Counted from the first letter of the stretch, positions 11,516 through 23,894 are shown. The stretch is 64,000 nt of DNA from Tolypeutes matacus (GCA_026826555.1 JAKSZT010053764.1:33943104-34007103); one strand, 5' to 3'. Numbers and translations are program-made. Notes: generated from the letters alone by a model not told the origin.

Positions 11516-12120
11516 AAATTATTGTAAGATTTTTTTAATTACAAAAATTTTAGGTTTATATAAAAGTCGTGTAAAAAATTCAGGATTCCCATATACCCGT
11601 CTATTGCTGACACTTAACATTGGTGTATTAACTTTGTTACAACTGATAAAAAAAATTAAAATGTTACTGTTAACTATATTCCACAGTTTGCATTAAATGT
11701 ATTTTTCCCATGTACCAGCCTATTATTAACATTTTATAATAGTGACATACATTTGTTACAGTTCATAAAAGGCCCTTCTTATATTTATACTATTAACCCA
11801 GTCATCATCCACAACAGGTATCACTGTGTTATACAGTCCCATGCTTTATCCTCTAGCTTTCCTTCTAGTAACATACATGACCCCAAACTTCTTCTTTCAA
11901 CCCCATTCACATACATAGTTCAATGCTGTTAATTACACTCACAATTATGTTCTACCATCACCACCACCCACTTCCAACCTTTAAAATCAACCTAAATAGA
12001 AATTCCGTACAAATTATGCAACAGCTTCCCACTCTCTACCTCAATCTATCCCCTGATAAACTATATTCTAGGTTCTAACTCTATGAGTATTCTTATAATA
12101 ATTAGTTCATATCAGTGAAA
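11516..12120 (-). mobile_element. L1 3'UTR downstream of the ORF2 relic
   Basis: Contains two more copies of the 3'UTR module ('tttatataaaagtcgtgta' and 'caggattcccatatacccg' near 11555-11600; 'catttgttacagttcat' near 11750-11767). It is contiguous with the ORF2 end at 12121, so it is probably the proximal 3'UTR of that L1. Confidence 0.6.
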
Positions 12121-15100
12121 TCATACATATTTGTCCTTTTGTACCTGACTTCTTTGACTCAGCATAATGTCCTCAAGGTTCATCTGTGTTGTCACATGCA
12201 TCAAGACTTTATTCCTTTTTACAGCTGAATAATAGTCTATCGTGTGTATATACCCCATTTTGTTTATCCACTCATCAGTTGATGGACACTTAGGTTGCTT
12301 CCATAATTTGACAATTGTAAATAATGTTGCTATGAATATTGGTGTGCAAATATCTGTTCGAGTCCCTGTTTTCAATTCTTTTGGGTATATACCTAGTAGT
12401 GGGATTGCTCGGTCATAGGATAATTCTATCCTCAGCATCCTGAGGAATTGCCAAACTGCCTTCCAAAGCAGCTGCACCATTTTACATTCCCACCAGAAAC
12501 GAATGAGTGTTCCTATTACTCCACATCTACTCCAACATTTGTAATTTTATGTTTTTAAAAAAATTGTAGTCACGCTAATGGATTAAAAATGCTATCTCAT
12601 TGTGGTTTTGATTTGCATTTCCCTAATAACTAATGATGTTAAGCATTTTTTATTCATTTGCTTTTTAGTCATTTGTATATCCTCTTTGGAGAAATGTCTA
12701 TTCAAGTCTTTTGCCCACTTTTAAATTGAGTTTTTGTCTTTTTTATTGTTGAGTTGTAGGATTTCTTTATAAATTGTCTTTAGTAAACCTTTACTAGATA
12801 TGTGCTTTCTGGATATCTTCTCTCATTGAGTAGGTTGTCTCTTCACTTTCATGACAAAGTCCCTTGATGTACAAAAGTTTTTAATTTTGAGGAGGTCTCA
12901 TTTAATTTTTCTTTTGTTGCTTGTGCTTTGGGTATAAAGTCTAAGAAACCATTGTCTATCATATGATCCTGAAGATGTTTCCCTACATTTTCTTCTAGGA
13001 ATTTTATAGTCCTGGTCTTTGATATTAAGGTCTTTGATACATTTTGAGTTAATTTTTGTATATGGTGTGAGATAGGGGTCCTCTTAATTATTTTGCATAT
13101 GAATAGCCAGTTCTCCTAGGATCATTTGTTGAAGAGGCTATTCTTTTCCAAATATGTGGATTTGGGAACTTTGTAAAAAATCAGTTGGTAAAAGGTGTGA
13201 GGGTCTATTTCTGGCCTTTCAATTCAATTCCATTGTTCAATATATCTATCCTATGATGGTTCCATGCTGTTTTGACCACTGTAACTTTGTAATATGCTTT
13301 AAAGTCAGGAAGTTTGAATGCTCCAACTTTGTTCTTTTTCAAGATGTTTATGCCTATTTGGGGCCCCTTATCTTTCCAAATCAATTTGATAATTGGTTTT
13401 TCCATTCCTGCAAAGTAGGCTGTTGGAAATTTGATTTTGATTATGTTGAATCTGTAAATCATCTTGGGAAGAATTGATATCTTAGCAATATTTAGTCTTC
13501 CAATCCATGAACATGGGATGTCCTTCCATTTATTTAGGTCTCCTTTGATTTCTATTAGCAGTGTTGTGTAGTTTTCTGTGTATCAGTCCTTTATATCCTT
13601 AGTTAAATTTATTCCTAGATATTTGATTCTTTTAGTTGCTATTATTAATGGAATTTTTTTCTTGATTTCCTTCTCAGATTGCTCTTTCCTAGTGTATAGA
13701 AATACTACTGATTTTTACATGTTGATCTTACTTCTTGCTACTTTGTTGAACTTGTTTATTAGTGCTATTAGCTTTGTTGTAGATTTTTTGGGACTTCCTA
13801 TATATACAATCATATCATCTGTAAATATTGAAAATTTTACCTCTTCCCTTCCAACTTGTGTGTGCTTTATATCTTATTCTTGCCTAATTGTTCTGGCAAG
13901 AACTTCAAGTACTATTTTGAATAACAGTGGTGACAGTGGACATCCTTGTTTTGTTCCAGATTTTAGAGGGAAAGCTTTTGGTCTTTCACCATTAAGTATG
14001 ACATTAGCTGTGGATTCTACATTTTTTCCCCTTGTAATGTAAAGAAAGTTTCCTTATATTCTTATTTTTCTAAGTGTTTTTTATCAAGAAAGGATGCTGA
14101 ATTTTGTCAAATGCTTTTTCTACATCAATTGAGATGATAACGTGCTTTTTCTCTTCAGTTCATTCATGTGGTGTATTACATTAATTGATTTTCTTATGTT
14201 GAACCATCCTTGCATACCTAGGATAAAACCCACTTGATCAGGGTGCTTATTTCTTTTGATGTGCTGTTGGATTTGATTTGCAAATATTTTATTGAGGATT
14301 TTTGCCTCTTTCTTAATAAGAAAATTTTGTTTGTTATATTCTTTTCTTGAAGTATCTTTATCTGTCTTTGGTATTAGGTTGATATTGGCCTCATAGAATG
14401 AGTTTGGTCATTCTCCCTTTTCTTCAATTTTTTCTGAAGAGTTTGAGCTGTATTGCTATTAATTCCTGGAATGATTGGTAGAATTTACCTGTGAAGCCAC
14501 CTGGCCCTGGGCTTTTCTTTTTTGGTAGGTTTCTTTATTTTTTATGGCTGACTGAATCTCTTTGTAATTGTTCTATTGAAGTTTTCTATTTCTTGGAGAG
14601 TCAGTGTAGGTTGTTGGTGTGTTTCTAGGAATTTTTCCATTTCATCTATGTTATCTAAATTTGTTAGCATACAGTTGTTTATAATATCCTTTTTATTTCT
14701 GTATGTGTGTGGTAAGTAGTAATGTACCCCCTGTCATTTCTAATATTATTTGTGTCTTCTCTACTGTTTCTTTGTCAGTCTAGCTAGGGTTTGCCAATTT
14801 TATTGATCTTTTCATAGAACCAATTTTTGGCTTTGTTAATGCTTTCTATTGTTTTTTATTCTCAATTTCATTTATTCCTGCTTTAATCTTTACTACTCCT
14901 TTCCTTCAGATTGCTTTTGGATTAGTTTTCTGTTCTTTTTCTAGCTCCACCAGGTGTGCAGTTAGATCTTTGATTTTAGCTTTTTCTTCTTTTTTATTGT
15001 AAGCATTTAGGGCTGTACATTTCCCCCTCAGCACTGCCTTTGCTGCATTCCATAAGTTTTGATATGTTGTGTTCTCATTTTTATTTATCTCATGATATTT

Positions 15101-15941
15101 CCTGATTTCCCTTGTAATTTCTTCTTTGACTCACTGGCTGATTAAGAGAGTGTTATTTAACTTCCATATATTTTTAAAAATTTCCAGTGCTTGCCTCTTA
15201 TTGATTTCCAGCTTCATTCCCTTATGGTCATAAGAGATGTTTGTACATAAGTTTAAATCTTTCTAAATTTATTGAGACTTGTTTTGTAATTGAATGTGTG
15301 GTCTATCCTGGAGCATGATCCATGTGCATGTGAGAAGAAAATATATCCTACTGCTTTGGGGTGCAATGTTCTGTATATGTCTGTTTGGTCTAGTCCATTT
15401 ATCATTTTACTCAATTTCTCTGTTTCTTACTGATCTTCTATCTAGATTTTCTAGCTGTTGATGAAAATGATGTATTTAAATCTCCAACTGTTATTGTAGA
15501 GACATCTATTTGTCCCATCAGTTTTGCCAGTTTTTGCCTCATAAATATTGGGGCACTCTGGTTAGGTGCATAAATATTTATTATTATTATTTCTTCTTGA
15601 TGAATTTTCCTTTTTATTAATATATAGTGTCCCTTTTTGTCTCTTGTAACAGCTTTTGACTTACAATCTATTTTGTCTGATATTAGTAACACCAGTTCTG
15701 TTCTGGTTACTGTTTACATGGAATATCCCTTCTATCCTTTCACTTTCAATCTGTTTCGTTTATTTATTTATTTATTTAGTTAGTTATTTTTGGGAGGGGG
15801 TCCTAAGGTGAGTTTCTTGTAAACAGCATATAATTGGATCATGCTTTTTTATCCATTCTGCCAACCTGCATCTTTTGAATGGGGAGTTTAGTCCATAAAC
15901 TTCAGTGTTAGTAGAATAAAGGCAGTACTTACTTCAGTCAT
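12121..15941 (-). pseudogene. Dead L1 ORF2 (endonuclease-reverse transcriptase)
   Basis: The minus strand holds a nearly full-length L1 ORF2: 3,821 bp between the inferred start (ATG at 15941, followed by a TEVSTAFILLTL segment) and the stop near 12121. Typical ORF2 is about 3.8 kb. The endonuclease domain is visible at 15438-15840, including LQETHL-like and NIYAPN motifs and the 'VGDLNT' active-site region. The reverse transcriptase FADD box survives as FTDD at 13811-13825, keeping both catalytic aspartates but with Ala to Thr. The segment after RT is at 13205-13462 ([18 protein letters not shown]). The C-terminal domain is at 12121-12480 ([28 protein letters not shown]). Stops and frameshifts separate these pieces, so no ORF2 protein can be made. 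It acted in target-primed reverse transcription of its own RNA. ORF1 lies upstream. Confidence 0.9.
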
Positions 15942-16306
15942 TTTGTCCTTTAAAAAATATGTCATATACTTTATTGTCCCTCTTTTTCTTTATTGTAAGC
16001 TCCTTTTCTGGATAGTTGATCTTTAGTGACATATCTTACGACGTATGAGCTTTTATCATTTCTGCATATTTTAAAAATACTTTTTTGTGCTTACCATGGG
16101 GTTTATATTACACAAGCTACATCTATAATCTACATATTTGAAAAGATACCAACTTAGCTTCAATAGCATACATGTTCTCTGTTCCCATATCCTTCTGTTT
16201 CTCCTCTTTATGTTATTTCTGTCCCATTTTACTGCTTTATATTTTGCATGACCATTATCAGGAAATATGCATTTTTCTTGGTCAATTGTATTGATTCTTA
16301 TATGAA
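15942..16306 (-). mobile_element. L1 inter-ORF spacer
   Basis: A ~365-bp non-coding region between ORF1 and ORF2, longer than in young primate L1 but similar to older L1 lineages. Its 16090-16200 part matches the 9641-9870 relic. A (TTTA)n run at 15759-15778 lies just inside the ORF2 region. Confidence 0.65.
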
Positions 16307-17303
16307 TTAAAGAGTAGAATTGTATATTGAGGATACAGTACTATTGGGTTTTGCATTTACCCTTTTAGTTGCCCTTACTGATTTCACTAATTTCTTCACA
16401 GTACTGCCACTCTGTCCTGTCTTTTTTTTTTCAACCTGCAGAACTCCTTTTAATAATTCTTGTAGGACAGTTGTCCTACTGACAAGCTCTCTCAGTTTCT
16501 GTTTATCTGTAAATACCTCATTTTTGAAGGACATTTTTGTTGGATAAAGCATTTTTGGCGGGCAGTTTTTCTCTTGCAGTACCTTAAATATATCATACCA
16601 CTGCCTTCTTGCGTTCATGGATTCTGATGGGAAATTGGCACTTAGTCTTATTGAGGATCCCTTGTATGTGATGATTACTTTACTCTTGCTACTTTTAGGA
16701 TTCATCATTATCTTTGGCATTTGACATTCTGATTAGTATGTCTTGGAGTAGGCCTATTAGGATTTATTCTGTTTGGGTATTTTGTGCTTCTTGGGCACGT
16801 ATATTTCTGTCTTTCATAAGAGTTGGGAAATTTGGGGCCATTATTTCCTCAAATATTTTTTCTACCCCCTTTCCCTTCTTCTTCTGGCACACCTATAATG
16901 CACATGTTTATGCACTTCATGCTGCTACTCAAATCCCTGAGACATTGCTCATTTTTTTCTATTTTTTTCTCTATCTGTTCTTCTGACTGTATGATTTCAA
17001 TTTTCCTGTCTTCTAGCTAACAGATTCTTTCTTCTGCCTGTTCAAATCTGCTGTTATATGCCTCTAGTGTATTTTTAATCTCTACTATTGTTTATTTCAT
17101 TTCCATACTTTGTTATGTTTCTTTTTTATACTTTCAAATTCTTCTTTATGCTCACACATTGTCTTATTAATATCCTTTATCTCTTTGTGCATATTTTCCT
17201 TCTTCTCCTTAAATTGATTTGTATTTGCTTGGATATATTTGATTACTTATTTCAACTTCTGAGTCACCTCTAAGGTTTTAATTTGTTCCCTTGACTGAGC
17301 CAT
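16307..17303 (-). pseudogene. Dead L1 ORF1 (RNA-binding nucleoprotein)
   Basis: L1 ORF1 protein binds L1 RNA as a trimer in the ribonucleoprotein. An open stretch of 137 codons at 16307-16720 holds the RRM/C-terminal half with the family hallmarks ITYKGSSIRLSANF, ARRQWYDIFKVL, KMLYPTKMSF and FTDKQKLRELV. The amino-terminal part (about 16720-17303), including a coiled-coil-like segment and a start near 17303 beginning MAQSREQIKTLEV, is broken by stops. Total span is about 1 kb, close to a normal ORF1 of ~330 codons. It is in the correct order and orientation upstream of ORF2. Plus-strand frames at 16320-17020 are antisense shadows. Confidence 0.85.
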
Positions 17304-17465
17304 ATCTTCCTGTTTCTTAGCATGGTTTGTGATTTTTTGATGTTTCTAAGCATCTGAATGTCTTTATGGATTAACTCTGAAGGTCCATTTCTCCCTCTTG
17401 TCTAGAGTTTTAATTTTGATTGGCTTTGTGTTAAGGCTCTACTTTGATGCTTTGTTGCATTAGAT
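17304..17465 (-). mobile_element. Probable L1 5' leader remnant
   Basis: Short sequence upstream of ORF1 on the minus strand that appears continuous with the element. No internal promoter can be recognised, and the full 5'UTR seems absent, so the copy is 5'-truncated or diverged beyond recognition. The boundary is approximate. Confidence 0.4.
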
Positions 17466-18837
17466 ATAATGTCTCCCCCAGCGTTGTGAAATGGAAACAT
17501 ATTGCAACATCAGCAGGCAAACAAGAGGGGAAAAGGCAGGGTATGCAAGGGCTGGGAGATGGCCCTGAGTGTGTCCGTGACTTTCCCAGCATACATATAC
17601 TAAGAAATAAATTATGCATTTTATATACCTAGATTTCTTTTAACTTGGTTGGTTAGAATTTGCTTTCAATTATTGAGAGTTTAGAAGTTTCTTTCAGTTT
17701 CATAATTTATTATTGATAATTTCATATTATTTTTTAGAATTGTTAAATCTGAGAAACTTCTATGGATTACCTCTTTATAAGTTCTGTTTTGTTACAAATG
17801 TATTTACTAATTTCAGTACTGCACATTACAAAGACAATAATTCTGACAAATATTGTTTTACATAATTCCTATTTTATATATGTATGGGAATTATGTAAAA
17901 GAGTATACCCATGTGTACTGCATTTTTTGAGTACATTCTTGACAGGAGAAAACTTCTGTTTTGAGTAGGCATCAATGAGAGCTGAATCTTTTGCTTTCAT
18001 TTTTATATGTCTGATGATTGAAATAATTTCCCACAGAACAGCTTTTGGTTTCATACTTTTGAACTCTTTTTTTTCCTTTTTCAAAGTCACATGCTTCAGC
18101 TGTGAGCTGTAGGACATGGTCATGTTGTAAAATTGCCATTGTTTTTGAACCTCTGTGTCTCAGTGCCAGTTAAATCAGTAGAATGGGCAGTGGGCGTATT
18201 CCTGGAAGCTATTCATATTATGGAACAGTAACAATAATTGATTACACATGGCCCTGTCTTCAAATCACATAATAACCACAACTCAAACTTCCCCTTAGCC
18301 AGATCCCCCAAAAAGCCAGTGGTGGTTCCAGTAAGACCTGGCACAGAGGAAATTGGAAAAGAATGACATAGTGGTCTTATCTTACAGAAATTAAAATACC
18401 TCACTTTTGAAAATATTGCAAAAACATATGGTTATATGAACACATTTCTGGGTTTCCCAAGACCTTAGAAAGTACCGTGGAAGAGTGCAGCCCTAAAGCT
18501 TAAGCTTCATTAGCTTCAAGGTGAATCTGCCTCTTATATAAAGTGATTGAGAGGAGGTAAGGGAGAAGGGTTATAAAGTGAATATAAAATATAAAATTTA
18601 TAAAATTATAAAAGGAATTTAAAAGTTGTTAGAAGTAGGTAAAAGTTATTTAACAGGGAAGTAAGAGGAATAAGTTGAATGGAAGGACTTAGGTAATATT
18701 GAAACTGGAAACAGGAAAGCTAACAAAAAGTTGCAAAAAAGCAAAGTCCACTGGGAAAGATATAATACTTCTGTCGGCTAACATTTTTTTTTTTTTATTG
18801 CAACAATTGAGTCAGCTAACAATTTTTGGTTGCTTAC
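17466..18837. other. Unassigned sequence
   Basis: AT-rich, with no supported gene, RNA or repeat. There is a poly-T run at 18786-18797. The small open frames show no conserved features. Confidence 0.5.
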
Positions 18838-18985
18838 TATGTGACTGGCCCTATACTAAACAATCTAAATCCATACTTTGATTTAATCCCTATATATGAG
18901 GCAGGTGATCTTTAACAGGAGGAAACCAAGACTTAAATAGATTAAGTAACTTGCCCAGGGTCAAGAAGGTAAAGGCCAGAAATTG
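18838..18985 (-). repeat. MIR SINE fragment
   Basis: Contains 'ttactatgtgactggcccta', 'taatccctatatatgaggca' and 'attaagtaacttgcccaggg' in the order of a reverse-complement MIR. Confidence 0.7.
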
Positions 18986-20336
18986 AGGATATTAATTATA
19001 TTTTAGAATGAAACATCTTTTATTTAGTTTTCATATTTAGTTATCTCCATAAGTTAGCATACAAAGATCTACTCCCACACTTATTTTGCTAAATCCAAAA
19101 TAAGACTTATTTCATCAGTAGTATGACTTTGCTGCATCAGTGAGCATTAACAAACATTTATTCATTGACAAATATTAAGGACTTTTAATAATATCCAATT
19201 ATGAGACATAAGAAATGTGATGACAAATAATTAGCTAATGTTTTCAGAACATTTTAAATAAAAAAGAGTCAGACTTTAGCATTATATGCAATTTTGGTTA
19301 ATCATAAGTGGCTTGGAAAGACTAATTAAAAACTTTCTGATCTTAGTGCATCTAAATTTATGTTCCTATGTTTTCCACATTAACTCCTTATATGAATGAT
19401 GAGGAAGAAAGCCAGTCATGGATTTAATTTCCAATTACCCAGAAAAAAATTCTTTTAAAGTTAATTTGGATTACTAACTTTTGATTTCTTCTATGTCAAA
19501 TAAATGTATTGGTAACTTTTATTCCCTGATTGGGAAAGTATGGGGAAGATGGTAGTATTAAGAATTAAGTAGATCGTTAGCCCCCACATCAGACAAATTA
19601 TCCTTACCCCAGCCTTGTCAGTGTTAACAGAGACTGTTATTTTACTAATCCTTATGAGCCAAATGGTTTTTTCCCCCCATGTTTCAGAGCACAGCAGGTG
19701 AGAGAGTGGATTTGTTAAGCTGGGTGAGTTTATCCTTCTTTTATGTGTTCATTCAATTTTATGTTCATTTACTTATTGTACACATATGGTGATAGAAGCT
19801 GCTAAAGCAATCACAGTCATCCTGCAAAACAACAAGGCACAGAAGCAGATGTCATATTTCCCAGACTTTTTAAAAACCCAGGATTATTATGATTAAAGAT
19901 CCCTTTTTCTTCCTTTTCTTTTGAGGACCAGGGGTTGTTTGCTGGAGCATTTCTTAATGGCTTGGGGAAAGGCTCAAATATCTTCCCGTTATGGCAATCC
20001 ACTCCTGGGGCAAACCACACTTGAACGTTATAGATATATTTTACTTTTGAATCCTTACAATGGTTATTATTCATCCACTAGAATTTTAAAAATATACCAT
20101 CAAATTTTAAAATTGCATGGATAAAGGAAATCCCCACTAAAATGTCATCATATCATGTTTTTTATAGTTACATTAAACACACTGAAAAGGCAAAACACTG
20201 TACCTTAGTTCAGACAGATTATAGAGAAAATAATTATGATGGCAAACCCTACATTGTATATCAAAGGTGACCCTTAGGAAAAGAAGATTCTGTTCACACT
20301 GGGGTAAGAAGTTAGCTTCTGGTTTCAGTTGCATGC
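18986..20336. other. Unassigned sequence
   Basis: No gene or clear repeat. Open frames at 19817-20074 (minus) and 19921-20124 (plus) overlap antiparallel and have no domain signature. Confidence 0.5.
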
Positions 20337-20987
20337 TGTATTTGTCAGCCAAAGGGGTGCTGATGCAAAGTACCAAAACTCTGTTGGTTTTATGAAAGGT
20401 ATTTATTTGGGGTAGAAGCTTACAGTTACCAGGTCCTAAAGAGTCTAACTCAAGGTCCCATAAGAGGTACTTTTTTACCCAAAGTCTGTTGCCAAGTGTT
20501 GAACCAAGATGGTGGGCTATGTCTGAGAGGGTTCAGCCTTCTTCCTTCCTCTTAAGGCTCCATGGTCCCAGCTTCTTCTGATCTCAGCTGCAGGCTGGCA
20601 TAGGCTCATCACTCTCCTTGCAGCTCATTTCTCTCTGGGCTCAGCTGCTCTGATCTTTCCACAAGTTCAGCTGTTTACTATCAGGCTCATCTCTCGTCCC
20701 GGGGCCCTGTCTATGGAGCACTCTCTCTTCTTGCATATCTGCTTCTGTGTGTTCTCCTTCCCGGTGTATTTACTTCCCTGTCTTTGATTGAGCATTCATT
20801 TATAAAGCCCACAAAGGGGGGTTGGGGACTCAAACAGAGTTGCCTTAATGATGTGGTCATATAAAAGCCCTAATCTTAAAAGTGAAACCTCTGAATCTAA
20901 TACAATCTAGTATGCCCAGAGGAACAGACCAGTTTACAAATACAATCCAATATCTATGTTTGGAATTCATAATACCAAACTGCCACA
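20337..20987 (-). mobile_element. Solo LTR, ERVL/MaLR-like, xenarthran-type (copy A)
   Basis: A ~651-bp element starting TGTATTTGTCAGCC and ending ACTGCCACA, the TG...CA ends of an LTR. It shares long blocks with 62041-62627, including 'ggtatttatttggggtagaa' and 'gcttacagttaccagg' near the start and 'cagaccagtttacaaata' and 'caatccaatatctat' near the end. By analogy with MLT1, whose reverse complement has a similar start, the LTR sense is the minus strand. Flanks 'catgc' and 'aatgt' may be a decayed 5-bp duplication. No internal retroviral genes are present. Confidence 0.75.
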
Positions 20988-21098
20988 AATGTCATTGCAT
21001 ATTTCAGGACATACACATCACGAATAATTTAGGAAATAAGAGGTATAGTCCTGGGAAGAGAAAGCATACTTTGCATTAAGGATTTAAGGTTTAAGATT

Positions 21099-21235
21099 TT
21101 TCCTCCCTCCCTCCCTCCCTCCCTCCCTTCCTCCCTTCCTCCCTCCCTCCCTCCCTTCCTTCCTTCCTTCCTTCCTTCCTTCTTTCCAATTTTCCTTTCT
21201 CCCCCCCTCCCTTCCTTCTTTCCTTCCTTCCTTCC
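21099..21235. repeat. (CCCT/CCTT)n polypyrimidine microsatellite
   Basis: Compound C/T tetranucleotide array with one short interruption (about 21187-21197). It encodes only Gly/Arg/Glu/Lys low-complexity frames on the minus strand (21084-21353), which are not a gene. Confidence 0.95.
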
Positions 21236-21984
21236 AAGAAAGGTGCCTTATTTCAATGAGATAGAAAAGGTAGATTTTGTTTTTAACCATTTTTATTTTG
21301 GATATTTGACCTCTAAAGCTGAGATGACCAAAACTGCCTCTTTTGAGCATCAACCTTTTCGAAAGACAATTTTTCCCCCTCCCTAAGGGCTATTCATCTC
21401 TTGATGGTATTGTCTACATTCCTCACCAAAAGGTGAGCATTTGTCCTTGCACTAAATTCTGACATGTCCCGATAAGAAGGAAGCTGAAAAGGAAAGAATT
21501 GAAGGTCAGTATGTTTATTTTGCTCTCAAGTGCATTGATGCCTTGTATGTATGTGTATTGGGGGAGAGGAAGTGAGGCTTGGGAATGGGGCATTGGGGGG
21601 GGGGATAGATATTTTGTAATGCCATCTACTTATGGGCTAATAAAGTTTAGATCTGCATTAGGACCAATATTACCATTAGCATGAAGAGGAAAGCAGATAC
21701 AATTGCAGAGCTTCTAGCTAACCATATAGGGCAAGAAGTAAATGATACACATTATTGCATTCACCCTTGTTCTCCCCCCCTTGTTCAGGTTAATTGGAAA
21801 TTTCAATCCATTTCAGAGAATCACCACAACCATCAGTCATTTTCCATAGTACAAATCTTCCAGGAGGAAGAAAATGGAATACACTTAGCAACAGCACTGA
21901 AGTGATAGCCTTGTGTCTTAGATTTATAGCTGATGAGTAGCTGGCTTGATGCCAATAGGCAGTGTTGGATTATTTGTCATATAT
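21236..21984. other. Unassigned sequence
   Basis: No gene seen. Includes a G-run near 21595-21604 and a C-run near 21774-21780. Short open frames at 21499-21684 and 21681-21905 lack any recognisable motif. Confidence 0.45.
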
Positions 21985-22131
21985 TAAGAACACAGGGGGA
22001 GCTCTGAAAACTGGAGAAGCCTGGGGTCCTCCCTAGATCTATTAAATTAGAATCTCTCAGGGTGGGACCCAGCAACCAGAGTCTTTTAAAGCTCCTCAAG
22101 TGATTCAAATGAGCAACAAAGTTTAAGAACC
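21985..22131 (-). mobile_element. MER5A-like hAT MITE
   Basis: Ends 'caaagtttaagaaccac', with 'ctcagggtgggacccagcaa' upstream, the reverse complement order of MER5A. The left end is degraded. Confidence 0.65.
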
Positions 22132-22328
22132 ACCCAATAAGGGAACATACTTATTTTCCACCCATGAAGTAGGAACAATCCATAAGGAAAAAGAATATAT
22201 CCTCTTTTCCCTTCACTCCTCATTCTGTTTGTGAAGAAGTACAAACAAGAGCAAATTTTACCCCTTTTCCTTGCTCCCCAAAAGTTGGTGATACTAGAAT
22301 CTGGATCCAGTAAGGAGCTTCTTGCAAG

Positions 22329-22470
22329 TGTGGCTCTCAAAGTGTGATCACCTGACCAGCTTTACCACCATCACCTGGGAACTGTTAGATCTTCAAATTC
22401 TTGGGTCCATACTGAATTAACAACTCTTGGGGTAGGGACCAGCAATCTGAATTTGAATCAAACCACTGGG
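22329..22470 (-). mobile_element. MER5A-like hAT MITE
   Basis: Begins 'gtggctctcaaagtgtgatc', then 'catcacctgggaactgttag' and 'gtagggaccagcaatctgaa', the MER5A reverse complement. A second copy in the same orientation lies 200 bp upstream. Confidence 0.75.
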
Positions 22471-23029
22471 CCAGAAACGTTTTCTTCAAACACTTACTTT
22501 CCTGCACGAGTAACTTCTTTCATCAATGGCAAATATATTTATTGCCTAAAATATCTTGAAAATTATTTAGAGGCTCTCTGTCAGTGGGCATTGGAATATG
22601 TGATATGACTATTTCATTATAAACTTTCCAAAATGCTGAGTTAGGTTTTGAGTTTTGGCTAGCAGTAGACAAACAAGGAATTGGAATATTAAAAGTAGCT
22701 TGGGAACTTAATAAAGATTTAATTTTGAATCACTATTTTGATTCATCAGAGGATGAATGATAAGTTTTTTTTTTCCCTTTCCTTGGTAAAATTCTATTCT
22801 TCATCCAATCATTTTTTTCAAATAATTATCAAGATACTTACCACTCTTAAAAAACAGCAACAAGCAAATCTATATCTTGATTAGGGTAGAATTCATCTTA
22901 TGTATAGAACCTGGGACACCTGACTCCCCTGTCTATCTTCTTTCAGTCATTCCTAAGGTTCTATTTATCTTTTTGAACCTGGGGTAATGGTTTTGTCTTT
23001 CACCTCAATCCTCAGTATATAACTTGGTC

Positions 23030-23300
23030 ACTAAGAATAGGGAATCTACAGTCTGACTGTGTGGGTCCAAATCCTGGCTTTAAAAACTTTTTCATGAGTA
23101 TTGATTGACAAATGTTTTTTGTTTTTGTTTTTGTTTTGTTTTGCCTTGGTTCTCTCATCTATAAAATAGAGACCATAACATTACTTCTCTTAAGGAGTTG
23201 TTGAGAGTGCTGAAAGAGAAGATCTATACAAAAGCCCTTATCAGTTTTTAAAACATAGTAAGTACTGAAAAAATATATTAGTTATTATTTTAAGTCCTCA
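23030..23300 (+). repeat. MIR SINE with internal T/G-rich expansion
   Basis: 'gtctgactgtgtgggtccaa' and 'atcctggctttaaaaac' correspond to the MIR 5' part. 'cttggttctctcatctataa' then 'aggagttgttgagagtgctg' and a final 'catagtaagtactgaaa' correspond to the rest. A (GTTTTT)n-like stretch at 23116-23142 expands the middle. Confidence 0.7.
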
Positions 23301-23477
23301 TTTTATGGATAATATAGACTAGTTAATACAGGTATGGAATTTATATTGACATATATATTTTATATCTAAGCATGTGTGTGTATATTCTGATTATCAGTTG
23401 GTTAACCAGAATTCTGCAGTCAGCATTCACATCCAAACTTGTCCTCTGTGAAATGAAGATCTCCAATGTACAGATGT

Positions 23478-23880
23478 GGTGTTGCATTTATCTATTGTTA
23501 CATAACAAAGCTCTCCAAACTTAGTGGTGTATAGAGAAAAATAATTTTAAGACTTGCACAGACTCTATGGATCAGCAATTCAGATAGGGTACAATGGGGG
23601 TGGCTTGTCTCTACTCCATGATTGATGCCTGGAGTCTCAGCTTGTGAGGATTCAAATGGCTGGGGGGCTGGAATCTTCTGAATGCTTTTCTTTCACATCC
23701 CTGGCACCTGGGATGGGACACCCACTGGGGCTGTTGACTGGAGTACATACTCATGCCATCTATGTGGCTTGGACTTCTCACAGATGGTAGCTGGGCTTCA
23801 AAATAGTGCCCAAAGAATGAGAGAGCAAGCATTCCAAGAGAACCAAGCAGAGCTGCATGGCCTTTTATGACCAAGGTTTA
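23478..23880 (-). mobile_element. Old ERVL-type LTR fragment
   Basis: 'tatctattgttacataacaa' followed by 'aaacttagtggtgtatagag' and 'tctatggatcagcaattcag' matches the start, in reverse complement, of a widespread mammalian ERVL/MaLR LTR group. It is diverged, and subfamily is not assigned. Confidence 0.6.
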
Positions 23881-23894
23881 GATATTGTAATATT

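Noticed and set aside
11221..13640. Plus-strand frames considered as mitochondrial-like or membrane protein genes
   Set aside because: All are explained by L1 3'UTR and ORF2 on the opposite strand.
13578..14042. 154-codon plus-strand open frame, the longest in the window
   Set aside because: It lies antisense to the RT region of the L1 ORF2 on the minus strand; its hydrophobic composition is a by-product of that sequence.
21084..21353. Gly/Arg/Glu/Lys-rich frame on the minus strand
   Set aside because: Translation of a C/T microsatellite.
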